Assembly: GCA_038373865.1 (NCBI GenBank)
Contig: JAXGGA010006572.1
Location: 1 to 64,000 of the forward strand
Direction of reading: 5' to 3'
Length of the DNA stretch: 64,000 bases
Origin: Uloborus plumipes
Taxonomy: Eukaryota; Arthropoda; Arachnida; Araneae; Uloboridae
A program made the position numbers and the translations under genes. The stretch's first letter is position 1. Every line of letters starts with the position of its first letter. The notes beneath the pieces were generated by a model, which had not been told where the DNA came from, did no database searches, and worked only from the letters and a program-made list of their open reading frames with translations. Below are positions 35,051 through 46,197 of the stretch, piece by piece.

Positions 35051-35452
35051 ACTTAATACTATCATTCATACTAAAGGTAAACTATATTTCATGATATTCC
35101 AACTGATTTCCCTCTGATTTTCAAAACTATTAAATATTCGCTAAGTTTACATGCACTTATAATACTTCAACGAGTAATATAGTTTAGCCTTTAGTATTAT
35201 GTAATAGTTTTAAATGTATTACTCGTACTTTTATATTTGTAAAGAACGCGAATTTTATCTTTTATTCGGAGTTACCTACATCCATAAATACAAACAAACA
35301 AACCCACATGTGAAACTAATGAAAGCGCATTAAAAACATGTTTGCTCCTGTTTAGGTAAAATATAAGGATCTATAGCAAAATGTTGGTCAATTATTGAGT
35401 CTGATTTGTCCCGCACGTGATGGTGGAATAACCCATAAGTTTTTTTAGTAGT
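35051..35452. other. Anonymous AT-rich DNA
   Basis: Nothing recognised. Confidence 0.4.
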
Positions 35453-36387
35453 GGGTCATTCCGACGAAAATAGTACAAATCATGTCTGAAACTCTTTACT
35501 TAAGATTATCAATTTAAATAATTTTCACCAACTAATTAAAATTTTTTTATTGAGTTTCCATTTATTTGTGTATAATGAAGTGTAAATAACTAGTACATGA
35601 CTCATTTATGAAAGGATTTTTAATATTTTGATCACTTCGTTTAACAGAGTGGACAAATAAGCCTTTAAAACTATCTGTATAATCACAAAGAAAAGTTAGA
35701 ATCACAGAACAAGCATCAAGTGGAATAAACAGCCTAAAACTGTAAGTCTGTCTGCAATTTCAAGAAAAAATCTATTTTTTTCATCATGAAATCGGCTTTA
35801 ACAGAGTGGACATCTAACAGTTCAAATTAACTATCATAAGAAAAGAATGAGGCTCACCCTGGTTGTTGACTACATAATTCAATGTAGCAAGCTAATCACG
35901 GCAGTTATACTACCTATATTTTTTTAAAAAATATCAGATTGAATGCAATTGTTTATTTTATTTCCAAAAGACATATAACAGAGTGGACAATTCGAAACAT
36001 AGAAAATCTAGGGACATGGATAAATAATAGTGTTTTTGGACTAAATTTTTTTTCATTTGCGTAATAATCTGCAGAAATGGTGTCAGAAGCATCTTTTGTG
36101 CAGTGCAGTGTCATTTATTTTGTTGTTACATTTTAGTTTAATTTTAAATCACATTTAAAATTCTAGCAATTTGAAGCTGGGACACGTCATTTTCTCCTTC
36201 TTCTGACAAAGATAATTTTTTTTGTGTCATTTCTAAATGGATTATACCTAATAAATTGATACTTGATGGTACAAAATTAAATGGAGAACCAATAAAAATG
36301 CACTTAATGGGTGGTAGTTATTAAAATTGATTTTAAAAAGTTCTAAAGTCTCGGATATAATTTGTACCATTTTCGTCGGAATGACCC
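35453..36387. mobile_element. AACAGAGTGGAC-box element
   Basis: Inverted ends GGGTCATTCCGACGAAAAT / ATTTTCGTCGGAATGACCC, extending through GTACAAAT. TA lies at or within a base or two of both edges. Three copies of TTAACAGAGTGGAC lie at 35641, 35798 and 35975, all in one orientation and all in the left half. The termini are the same GGGTCATTCC word as the element at 57009. No coding content. Confidence 0.7.
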
Positions 36388-36389
36388 TA

Positions 36390-37599
36390 GTACGAAATGT
36401 CAATTTGTTCTAAAAAATACATCGTGATGGCAAAAATTACGTTACTATCCTTTTCTTACCACTTAGTGTAAAATATTTATTTTAAACGAACCAAAAAAAA
36501 CACGAATCACATTATTTCTCCCTCCCTCTTTAATTTGTATTCCTCCTATCATTCAAGAAAAAAAGACACATCAAGCGGAACAGTTTGGAACAAAAAAGCT
36601 TACCAAGTAAAATGCAAGGAAACGTAAAACCGAATAAAATTCCTTTTTAAAATAACACACAGCTCGTAGCCCGAAGCAGATGCATCGCAGGAAAAAAAGC
36701 CAAACGCTGACAGTGAGCTTTTACATCCCTTTCAAGCGAAACAAAATAACAGGGATGCATCAAGTATGTTGAACTTTTCCTATTGGGTATTCAAAAATAT
36801 GTCCTTTTTAAAGAGGTTTTTTATTTTTGGTGCATTTTATTTTATAAGGCAAAAATAAACTAAAATGCTTTTTTGTTTCAGCTACCGTAAAGTCTAAATA
36901 TAAACGTGTGCCATTTTATTTTCTCTCTTGTAATTTACTTAATGGCTTATGATTGATAACTTTATTGAGTTACCAGGATGGGAAATATCACCTGAAGTGC
37001 AATGTATTAAAAGAACTTTTAAAGTATAAACATCGGACAATATTTTCGGCACATTGTTCTCAGTAAGGAAAAGATTTAAACTGATTTTTTTAATAAAAGA
37101 ACACTTTCCCCCTCTTCACTTTCTTGGCAGTGTAATTGGATTAAAATATTATTCCTGATCTTCGAAAAGTTTCTTACTAAAAACGTTTTAAAAACGTACA
37201 TGTAGAGTAAACATTTTGGAAAATGTGAGAAACTCATTTCAAACTGTTTTATTGATTACCTTTTTAAAACATCGTTCTCAGATTTTTTACCGTCTGATTT
37301 TCTTAGGTAAAACTTTCCGCGTATTTACGCATGCGTCAGGTCTTTTCTGATCTTACCAAAATAGGGTTGATAGGTAAGATAAGGGGAAGAATAATGAGAA
37401 GCATTTTGAGCTGTATCAAGCAATGTAGAACTATGCTAATTTCAAATACATAGTTTAGTTGAACATGTCAAAAGGATATAGCAAATGCAGGTTCTAAATT
37501 GAAAACTTCGGAAAGTTATCACCCACAACCCATCTACCTTTTTTTAAGTGGAACTATTCGCTAGTGCAAGGCCCGGCTTTCACGAAAGGCAATACCTAG
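36390..37599. other. Anonymous AT-rich DNA
   Basis: No element ends or coding pattern recognised. Confidence 0.4.
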
Positions 37600-37788
37600 C
37601 AGGTCCAGCGCCCGTGGCAAACTTAAGAAATTGTTCATGACCGCCTTGAGGGAGGTCAGAGGCTGTGACCTCCCAAGAAAGCTCCTTGTTCAGAGAATGT
37701 TGATTATTTAGCAAGTTTAATACAACTCACAACACACCACCCCTTTTAAAAGTGGAATCGTTCTCGAGTACCTAAGTGCGGTTTTTGA
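37600..37788 (-). repeat. Possible LTR-retrotransposon fragment edge
   Basis: Read on the minus strand, AAAAGGGGTGG (a polypurine tract) is followed by TGTGTTGTGAG, which could be an LTR start. The piggyBac-like MITE at 37789 interrupts the region. No coding sequence or second LTR is seen, so this is a weak call. Confidence 0.2.
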
Positions 37789-38525
37789 CCCATTAATGCC
37801 TATCGTCCCTTTTTAGGAAAGGTCCAAAAAAGGGTCTAAATTTCCCCAAAATGAACATTTCAACCAAATAATAGTGTTCAATGAGTACCTTGGTATTCTT
37901 TCAATTCGTTATTAACAAATTGCAGCACATAACCATTGTAAAGTGTGTGCTGTAGCAGTTTTAATATGATCTTTATCAAAAATGACATCGTTCACAATCT
38001 CAAGAAAAAAGCTAAGTTTTCAAAGTTATTCCCAGCTTACCAGTTTATGTTAATCCTTTAACTGTCAAGTTATTTTGATTTTTAACACTTTTCCAAGCAC
38101 AAACCCGAGAAACAGTCGGGTTTGACAAAGAGATGAAGCCGAAATAAACATCTTCCGATATAAATTCGGGTATAACAATACGACGCACTCAAAAACAAAA
38201 TACCCCGAGTAATACTCGGGGGTGACATTTTCGAAAACCAGCTGTGCCCGAGACTATCTCGGGCATGACAGTTAAAGGATTAATTTCTGATTTTATTTCT
38301 TCTTATAAAATGTCGTTTTAAATATTATATCGCAGGCAGAAAAAAACTTTAGTGAAAAAAGTAAGTACCCTCTGGGGTCTATCGTAACTTTTAAGGGACG
38401 ATTTTTCTTTCCTCAATAAAAAAATTATTTTTTACATAATATTTTATTTTTTTCTGTCCATTAAACACTGATTGTAACCAGTACACAAAATATCTTTGGG
38501 GAAGAAAATGTCAGGCATTAATGGG
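37789..38525 (-). mobile_element. TTAA MITE (CCCATTAATGCCT family), copy 2, carrying a nested TTAA element
   Basis: Inverted ends CCCATTAATGCCT / AGGCATTAATGGG, with TTAA intact on the right (38526-38529) and decayed to TTGA on the left. The interior matches 7066-7559 and 53286-53799 in reverse. It is longer because of a 226-bp insertion at 38054. Confidence 0.8.
38054..38279. mobile_element. Nested TTAA element with serial CCCGAG...CTCGGG hairpins
   Basis: 226 bp between TTAA at 38050-38053 and 38280-38283, with ends TCCTTTAACTGTCA / TGACAGTTAAAGGA. Copies of the host MITE without this insertion have a single TTAA at the same point (TTTATGTTAATAGCTG in reverse at 7066-7559), which proves the boundaries. 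It holds a series of stem-loops: AAACCCGA...TCGGGTTT at 38101, a weak one near 38153, CCCCGAGTAATACTCGGGG near 38202 and GCCCGAGACTATCTCGGGC at 38245. Three of them are followed by TGACA. Confidence 0.85.
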
Positions 38526-38594
38526 TTAAGGACGGATAGTAGCTGGATGTGAGGTACAAAACGAAGCGGATGATAAAGTTTAATCACACGCTCA

Positions 38595-38705
38595 CACTCC
38601 AGGGTCCCCCGTACGTAACACATGTGGTTGAAGCTAGTGGTTGGGGCCCTGAACAGTGCTAGGTGTTTTGTTCAAGACCAGGAGCCGAGCAAACCACTGG
38701 ACCAG
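38595..38705 (+). repeat. Dispersed repeat, inverse of 45765-45885
   Basis: CTCCAGGGTCCCCCGTAC, then a GTGGTTGAA word, GGCCCTGAA and GAGCCGAGCAAACC, recur in reverse complement at 45765-45885. The class is unknown; it is GC-richer than the surroundings. Confidence 0.6.
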
Positions 38706-39144
38706 TACCCCGCAAGGATTTGGAATGGGAACTCAGCAGACTTTATAACTCATTTAACATGCCCGAGCGTAAAATTGTATTTTATTCTAATACATAAGAG
38801 TTATAGTTTGGATTTGATGAAACCAGTTGGAATTGAGATTAAACGATTTCATTTTCTGAAATAAGGATTGAGCGAACCGGATGTCTCTGCAGATAACATG
38901 CTGCAATAGTTTTTGTCAGTACGCCAACGTCTCCCCCCTCCTCCCTCCCCCCATTTGGAATCAAATCCTTCAATCCGTTCTTTTCTCAGAGCTTTACTGC
39001 AGAAGTGAAGAACCAAACACTACTTTGTGGCGGTGACGATTGAAAACTGCCCCAAGAGATTGCTGCAAATTTAACCCACGGTACTGTACCAGCTATATTA
39101 CTATACCAGCAGAAACTACTGGTATAATCAAAGTAATTTTTCAC

Positions 39145-39200
39145 AAGTGCTGTAAACGGTATCTCAAGTGCTGTAAACGGTGCTGTAAACGGTATCAGCA
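39145..39200. repeat. GTGCTGTAAACGGTAT minisatellite
   Basis: Three imperfect copies of AAGTGCTGTAAACGGTAT in a row. Confidence 0.85.
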
Positions 39201-39326
39201 CGACAAAGTGCTTTTAAAAAAGGGGACAAGTTTCAGTACTCAAAAATTGCTCTCAAATGAGTTCCCAAAAGTGTTTTAAAAAGCAGTTGATTCAAATAAA
39301 TTGTTTGAAAAATGTATTAAAAGAGT

Positions 39327-39500
39327 CAGGACCGTCATTTAGGGGGCAGGGGGGTCAATTGCCCCCCCCCTGACTTTGAGAAATCAATGTATTTACATAT
39401 AAGTGGGCGTGGTTTTTGATGTTTTCGGGTGAAATGCATTGTGTTTGGACCCTTTGCCCCCCCCCCCCGCCCCCTGTAAAAACTTGAAATGACGTCCCTG
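39327..39500. mobile_element. hAT MITE with poly-C/poly-G tracts, copy 4
   Basis: 174 bp from CAGGACCGTCATTT to AAATGACGTCCCTG, flanked by AAAAGAGT and AGAAGAGT (8-bp duplication, one mismatch). Same interior as copies 1 and 2. Confidence 0.88.
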
Positions 39501-39872
39501 AGAAGAGTACTGAAAGCTGTTCAAAACGGTGTGCTTAAAGTGCTTCAAAAAGGAACAAGTGTCCGTATTCAAATAGTATCTGAACACATGTAGAGTACAG
39601 ATTTTCCTTCAAACAGAACATAAATCCCATAGTTTAAAGGCTCACTCTATAAATTCAATCCTTGCAATGCTGTCATACTCTGAACCAACGCTATTGAATT
39701 GAAATCCCGCGGCACTGAAAAGTCAATATTGTACAGGAAAATACACCTGCTTCAAATTCGTGCAGTGGTTTGATACCAGCAGTCATAGAAGCTCTTGATA
39801 CTATGCTGTTAAGTTAACCTTGTTTAAAGCTCTAAAATTACACGTAGCGTGGAAGTTTTTGTAAAAAACATA
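39501..39872. other. Anonymous DNA
   Basis: Nothing recognised. Confidence 0.35.
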
Positions 39873-41783
39873 CAGTGAACTCTCACTTATACGCCGCCTC
39901 ATTTATGCGCCTTTTCCACTTACACGACGATTTTGAATGGTTCCAGTTCATTCCATAGCAAAATAAGGATAGTATCATTCGTTTATGCGTCGCTTTAAAC
40001 ATAAATATTTCACTTATGCGCCGAATTTTCCGAAAAATGTGAAAATTTTAACTTATTTTCTTTAAAAAATAAGATTTTTCTTCTCTTTCCTCTTTAATCT
40101 TTCGCCTTTATTGCTCACGAAAGGCATTTTTTCCGCATGAACTAGAGTTCGGAGAGGGACAATTACTTATTATGGATCGTTTTAAAGGGAACAGTTTGTA
40201 ATTAAGTATGCTACAATTTTTGTTTTCTCTTTATAATTGTAGTTAAGTTACAGTTATTGCCAAATCGTAGTAATACAGTGAACTCTCACTTATACACCGT
40301 CTCATTTATGCGCCTTTTTCACTTGTACGACGATTTTGAATGGTTCCAGCTCATTCCATAGCAAAATAATGATATTATCATTCGTTTACGCGTCGCTCGA
40401 AAAATAAATATTTCACTTATACGCCGAATTTTCCGTAAAATGTCCAAAATATAATTTATTTTCTTTAAAAAATAAGCATTTTTATTCACTTTCCTCTTTA
40501 ATCTTTCGCCTTTATTGCTCACGGAAGGCATTTTTTTCCGGATGAACTAGAATTCGGAGAGGGACAATTACCTATTATGGATCGTTTTAAAGGGAACATT
40601 TTGTAACTTTGTTTGCTACAATTTTTGTATTCTCAATATTATTATACTTATGTTAGAGTAATTTCCAAAACATAGTAATATGTCCCTTTTCTATGGAAAC
40701 ATTCTTATTCATTCTCTCATTACAGTCTATGTTGCGTTTTAGTCCTTTAAAAAGACTTGTTCACTTACACGTCTCTCTCACTTATGCGCCTTTTTCTGTT
40801 GGTCCCTCGGGCCGGCGCATAAGTGAGAATTCACTGTAGTCCTTTTTCCATAGAAACATTCTTATTCATTCTCTCATTAGAACCAATGTTGCGTTTTAGT
40901 CCTTTAAATAGACTTGTCGCTTACACGTCTCTCTCACTTATGCGCCTTTTTCTGTTCGTCCCTTGAGCCGGCGCATAAGTGAGAATTCACTGTATGTCCT
41001 TTTCCATAGAAACATTCTTATTCATTCTCTCATTAGAACCAATGTTGCGTTTTAGTCCTTTAAATAGACTTGTTCGCTTACACGTCTCTCTCACTTATGC
41101 GCCTTTTTCTGTTCGTCCCTTGAGCCGGCGCATAAGTGAGAATTCACTGTATGTCCTTTTTCCATAGAAACATTCTTATTCATTCTCTCATTAGAACCAA
41201 TGTTGCGTTTTAGTCCTTTAAATAGACTTGTTCGCTTACACGTCTCTCTCACTTATGCGCCTTTTTCTGTTCGTCCCTTGAGCCGGCGCATAAGTGAGAA
41301 TTCACTGTATGTCCTTTTTCCATAGAAACATTCTTATTCATTCTCTCATTAGAACCAATGTTGCGTTTTAGTCCTTTAAATAGACTTGTTCGCTTACACG
41401 TCTCTCTCACTTATGCGCCTTTTTCTGTTCGTCCCTTGAGCCGGCGCATAAGTGAGAATTCACTGTATGTCCTTTTTCCATAGAAACATTCTTATTCATT
41501 CTCTCATTAGAACCAATGTTGCGTTTTAGTCCTTTAAATAGACTTGTTCGCTTACACGTCTCTCTCTCACTTATGCGCCTTTTTCTGTTCGTCCCTTGAG
41601 CCGGCGCATAAGTGAGAATTCACTGTATGTCCTTTTTCCATAGAAACATTCTTATTCATTCTCTCATTACAGTCTATGTTGCGTTTTAGTCCTTTAAAAA
41701 GACTTGTTCACTTACACGTCTCTCTCACTTATGCGCCTTTTTCTGTTGGTCCCTCGGGCCGGCGCATAAATGAGAGTTCACTG
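39873..41783. mobile_element. Tigger/pogo-like non-autonomous element with duplicated left part and amplified right end
   Basis: Begins TA-CAGTGAACTCTCACTTATA and ends GGCGCATAAATGAGAGTTCACTG-type sequence before TA. The left 403 bp (39873-40275) are followed by a second start at 40276, again after TA. The right end is repeated seven times (40679-41783). A single-copy relative, 47832-49092, shows the ancestral layout. CAGTG ends with a TA target fit the pogo/Tigger branch of Tc1/mariner. No transposase frame. Confidence 0.8.
40679..41783. repeat. Seven-unit satellite (156-160 bp) made of the Tigger-like element's right end
   Basis: Units end at CACTG at 40836, 40992, 41149, 41307, 41465, 41625 and 41783. 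Each contains TTGCGTTTTAGTCCTTTAAA, TCTCTCACTTATGCGCC and GCCGGCGCATAAGTGAGA. The first and last units share one variant (CATTACAGTCTATG, GGTCCCTCGGGCC). The five middle units share another (CATTAGAACCAATG, CGTCCCTTGAGCC) and are nearly identical to each other. Confidence 0.9.
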
Positions 41784-41903
41784 TAATTATTACCTTCCCT
41801 TAACATTGAAAAACAATTATATGCATACAAAACGCAATGACATGCAAAAATTCATTTGTATTCATCAATTCCTGTTATCTTCAGAAATTCAAAACAAAAT
41901 TAA

Positions 41904-42180
41904 CGACCGCCTTGTCTAGTCGTCAGAGAAGTCGGACTACAGATAGGGAGGTTCTGGGTTCGAATCCTGCCTAGAGCATGAATATACTTTATCTCTCTTT
42001 GCCTTTTGTCAATGTGCGTTAGATTGTGACTGATTGAAACTTCTTTTAATCTTTGTCAATTTTTATGTAACCAAGATCATGTGATCACTTTATGTATTTT
42101 TTTAAATATTAATAAACCCGTACGTTATTCAGGGCAAACCAAACCGAGAAGATCTTGCAATCATTCGGCCACTGAATGAT
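41904..42180 (+). repeat. tRNA-derived SINE
   Basis: The head (41904-41976) has a B-box GGTTCGAATCC and an A-box-like CTAGTCGTCAGAG about 40 bp upstream, as in tRNA-derived pol III promoters. The acceptor arm does not pair and the sequence continues into a non-tRNA body, so it is a SINE and not a tRNA gene. The 3' end is approximate. Confidence 0.6.
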
Positions 42181-43360
42181 GGCACTTTCTATAAACGGCC
42201 TACCTAATCCTATAACATATGGCATGTGTGTACTATGGAACTTGGACTTCACACCAAGACACCAATGAAGGCACAGTTGGAAAAGTGAAGCAGGGAGAAT
42301 TGCCAGGCTAGTTGGGACAAGATAACAACAAAAACATTAACACAATTACATCCATCCATGAATCCATATTAAAATAACAAATTTATTTTATCTGTATAAA
42401 TTTATCGCATAAACAAATCGATGAGTTCATATTGTACTCATAGACTTAAGTTATTTGCATAAATTCATGAACACAATTTTACCCTCATCCATGAGTTTAT
42501 ATTAAATCCATAATTTCGTGAGTACAGTTATATCCATACAAGAGTTCATATATAATGCATCCACGTATATTAACTGTATAAATTGATGAAAATAATAATA
42601 ATGTGAATAATTCATTTTCATACATTAAAGAACAATTTCATTTAAAATAATTGTATGTAACGCTAATACATTTTCTAAATAATATTTTTTTAGAAGCATA
42701 AAATTTAAACTTAATTTTTAAGCTGAATAAATGTACAGATTTATCACACCTATTATAAAAACAAAAACATGCAAAGATTTCACAAGCCCATTCCTTTCAC
42801 GCCACATATTCTGAAAACTTAATGAATTCATCAATATTTGTATCAATATTTGCTGTGAAACTATATCCCAAGCAATTTGAAATGAAAACTAAAGAACAAA
42901 ACTAAGCATGGACTAAATCTAATTTCAGAATTTAAAATGAGGGAGGAAATATCTTTTTAAACTAGTTAGTTTTCTCATATTTCAACGTTCTTTTATTCTT
43001 TGCGGTAAGGCAGGTTTGAGCATTCTTCTTTTTGTTGTGAATTCTATATTCAACTTTTAATTCTATTTAATAAATAATTCAAAACTCATTTAAAATTAAG
43101 AAAGTTTATTGAACCGACTATTTATTTCGCTCGAGGTATACTAGTAAAACGCAATTATTTTTCAGCTAATAACGCATAAATATTTTAAATCTTAATGTTT
43201 GTTCTAGGCAATACATTTTCGAGCAGTTTTTTTTTTTTTTTTTCTTTTTTTAAATGAATATTTAGATTTCACCAACTTTTTTTTCCGTCATTTCAGAAAT
43301 CAACTTGCATTCTTGGATAAATGTCACAATACATTATCTCAGCTGTTGGATGACTGATGA
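42181..43360. other. Anonymous AT-rich DNA
   Basis: Degenerate ATCCATGAGTTCATATTAA-type words between 42340 and 42560; poly-T near 43229. Nothing else recognised. Confidence 0.4.
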
Positions 43361-44315
43361 TGTGCTTGGAGTCAATTACGAGAAAATGTAATCGATTATG
43401 ATTATGATTACGAGCATGAAAAATTGGAGATTACAATTACGATTACGATTACAGTCCTCTACCAAATCGCAATTACAATTACTGCCAACGATTAGATTAT
43501 GTAAAAAATGTAATCGATTACGATTATTATACAATACACCGATTACGATTTCGATTACACGATTACAGCTTTCAGAGGAATATATATTACATATATATAT
43601 ACAAAGGAGGATCTAGAAATTTTTTTTTTGGGGGGGGGGTCAAGTTTCAGTGCACCTTATTAGTTAAGCGGAAGGAAAACGAAGTATGAAAAATTTTAAA
43701 CTTCTTTAAAATATCATACAATATTGAACAAGTAATATTTTTTAATATATTCTGTTAAATTAACCATTTATTTATTTTGATAAAATTTACTGTCACGAAA
43801 AATATATATTGGCAATTTATGAATTGTCTACATGTAATCAATATTGGAATTATAAAGTTCTAAAACAATTCTCACTAAAATTCTTGAAAATTCTTAAGTG
43901 AAATTTTTATAAAATTCTCAAGTAAAATTTAACATTTTTAAAATATAAAAAATGTTTTTGAATGTATTTAATATAATAAATGTTTTCAATATATGCAACT
44001 TTTCCTTCTTTTATATACTTATTGATTAAAAATAATATGAACATAAAATTATTAAGCATGAACTAATATTAACTTATGTGTGAAAATATTTTGAAAAAAA
44101 AAAAGGTTAGATTACACGATTACAAGGCTAAATTATGATTATTGAAAGAAATATTTCCATTTACGATTACACAAGAAATACGTGATTAAAATTACGATTA
44201 CACAATTACGTGTGTCCCATTTCCAAATTATGATTATGATTACGATAACAGAAAAACGTAATCGATTACAAGGATTACGATTACGTAATCGGCGATGACT
44301 CCAAGCCTGATGTGA
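43361..44315. mobile_element. Non-autonomous element with GATTACGATTAC subterminal runs
   Basis: Inverted ends contain GCTTGGAGTCA / TGACTCCAAGC. Inside each end are 150-200 bp of iterated GATTACGATTAC and AATCGATTACG words. The 500-bp centre is plain AT-rich DNA and holds a G-run (43629). The architecture resembles the hAT element at 27395, but no clear 8-bp duplication is seen. Confidence 0.5.
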
Positions 44316-44351
44316 AGCTATAAAATCATCACCTAAATGACGTGTCAAGTG

Positions 44352-44592
44352 CACTGCAGAAAATAAATGTTGTTTTTGAGATATAATATAGCTAGTTTTA
44401 CAGTAATAAACTAGAAAATTTCTAATTTAGAACAATAAACTGTGAAATTGCTAATTTTATAGCAATAGACTGTAAAATTGAGGATTTTGCAATTTGTTAC
44501 TGTAAATATGACTATTTTATACTGCTTGTATTGCGCATTTTGCAGTTTTAAACTGGAACCTCTGCTGCCAGTATTATGCTGTAAAAACAACG

Positions 44593-44623
<31 letters not shown>

Positions 44624-44889
44624 GCAGTGTATAAAGAGTATTGCTTGAACTGCAAAAAATAAACTGATGTTTTCACAGTATAATACTACAAGCAGATGTT
44701 CCAGATTAAAACTGTGAAACGCAGAAATAATCAACTGCAAAATTTGCAATTTTACAATTTATAACTGTAAAATTAGCAGTTTTGCAGTTTATTACCATAA
44801 AATTAGCTATATCATACTGTAAAAATAACAGCACAACACTGGGAGCAGAGGTTCCAGTTTAAGACTAAAATGCACAGTAATAAACTGTA
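44352..44889. mobile_element. ACTGTAAAA-box elements, two adjacent copies, second interrupted
   Basis: The first copy runs from CACTGCAGAAAATAAATG to TTTTGCAGTG (44629) before TA. The second starts near 44649 (ACTGCAAAAAATAAACTG), is interrupted at 44890 by a mariner element, and continues after 46287 to about 46360. Both carry the landmark CTGCTGCCAGTATTATGC-type segment or its complement. Confidence 0.65.
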
Positions 44890-45052
44890 CAGGGTGCCCA
44901 GAAATAACTGACGGCATAATTTATCTGTGCATAATTTACATTCAAGATGTTTTTTACTGTTGGCAACACTTAATAAATTTAGTTTAATTCTATGAGCAAT
45001 AGTGCAGACGATTCTTTGAATTAAAATCCGTTTCATTCTTTGCATCATCAAG

Positions 45053-46197
45053 ATGGATGCTAAACGCCGTTTAATTCTCGAATAGGGAAGTTTTCGATTT
45101 TTCAATTTTATTTTTATATGATAGAGCAACATACATGAACATCAACGGCGAAAAAATTTTTGCGCTGCAACAAGTAGTTTTTTTTTTAAATAATTTTTTA
45201 ATTTCAAGCGGCTGTGACGTCACTGGGCAGTCGTTGGCGCTTTTGAACTTTCCACTAAGGCGAAGAAAGAGCGAGAAGCTTTAGATGCGAGGAGCTCGAG
45301 AAACCGGTTTCTCCGGCTTCCGCACTGTTGTTCGCTCTGCACTGCCGTAATTTTTTATTCTCGCCAAGTGATGCGTTCTAAAAATTTGACTACGGATTTC
45401 GCCAAAAAATATCAAAACAATCACCCCTAGCAGGGTATTGGATTGCTCTTTGATAAATCCAGTTTTAAATAGTGAATTAGTAGACTTTAAGGTATTGATT
45501 ACGGAAGGAGAAAATCCCGCAATGACACGATAATATAGCAAAAATCCAATTTTTATGGATGAAAGGCTGAAAGTTACTGCCATCTGACGTCACGGGTTTC
45601 GGTTTCAAGGCGCGCTTTTTTTGCGCTTGGGTTTTTAAAAAAATCATTAAGAATCAACCGTTGTGTTTTAAAATTCGGCAATGGTGAATTTTTGTGTTTT
45701 GTAAGCCTCTTAACAATATCTAGTAGTTAAAAAAGGGATATTCAATAGGTCACAACTACCCTATTGCATCCAAGGGTTTGCTCGACCCTTGGTTCTGGTT
45801 CAAAAAGAACAGAGCGCTCTTCAGGGTCCTATCCCGGTTGAACCACGAATTGTGGTAGGTACGGGGGACCCTGGAATGAGTGAAGTGAGTGAAGTGCATT
45901 TAAAAGGTAAGCAGAATTGTGATTTTTTTTTAAATGAAATATTTAAATGTGTCAAAGAGATTAATTAAAAGAACTTTTAAATTGTTTAAAGAAACGGGTA
46001 GTGCAGAAGTAAGGCATAGTGGTGGAAAAAGCGAAGTGTGCGAATAAAAAAATTAATAAAATGTGCCCGCGAAAGAGTGCCTCTGTAGGTGCGTGCCGCT
46101 GCAGAAGCCTTTCCAAAAAGATTGCGAACTGTAGTTACAGTTAAAGGCGCGAGAGTAGAAACCATTACTCAAACATTGATTAACAATGATGCTACTT
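45053..46197 (+). pseudogene. Mariner-like transposase remnant
   Basis: An N-terminal trace MDAKRRLILE starts at the ATG at 45053, about 160 bp inside the left end, and soon meets stops. Near the right end the plus strand reads VRAAAEAFPKRLRTVVTV, KGARVETITQTLINND, like the closing segment 'EAFPRRL...I...GG..E' of mariner/Tc1 transposases. The catalytic core between them is not recognisable and is probably replaced by insertions. Placement of both traces at the expected ends supports the call. Confidence 0.4.
45765..45885 (-). repeat. Dispersed repeat, inverse of 38595-38705
   Basis: Contains GTACGGGGGACCCTGGA and GGTTTGCTCGACCCTTGG; inserted within the mariner-like element. Confidence 0.6.

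Noticed and set aside
40679..41783. Regular array suggestive of CRISPR
   Set aside because: Units are 156-160 bp and nearly identical throughout, with no unique spacers, and lie in an animal genome. It is a transposon-end satellite.
41904..41976. tRNA gene
   Set aside because: A- and B-box words are present but the acceptor arm does not pair and the sequence runs on as a SINE. The same reasoning applies to 60705-60781.
44411..45132. Minus-strand open frames of 106-112 codons
   Set aside because: They consist of low-complexity translations of the ACTGTAAAA repeat and poly-T, with no domain signature.
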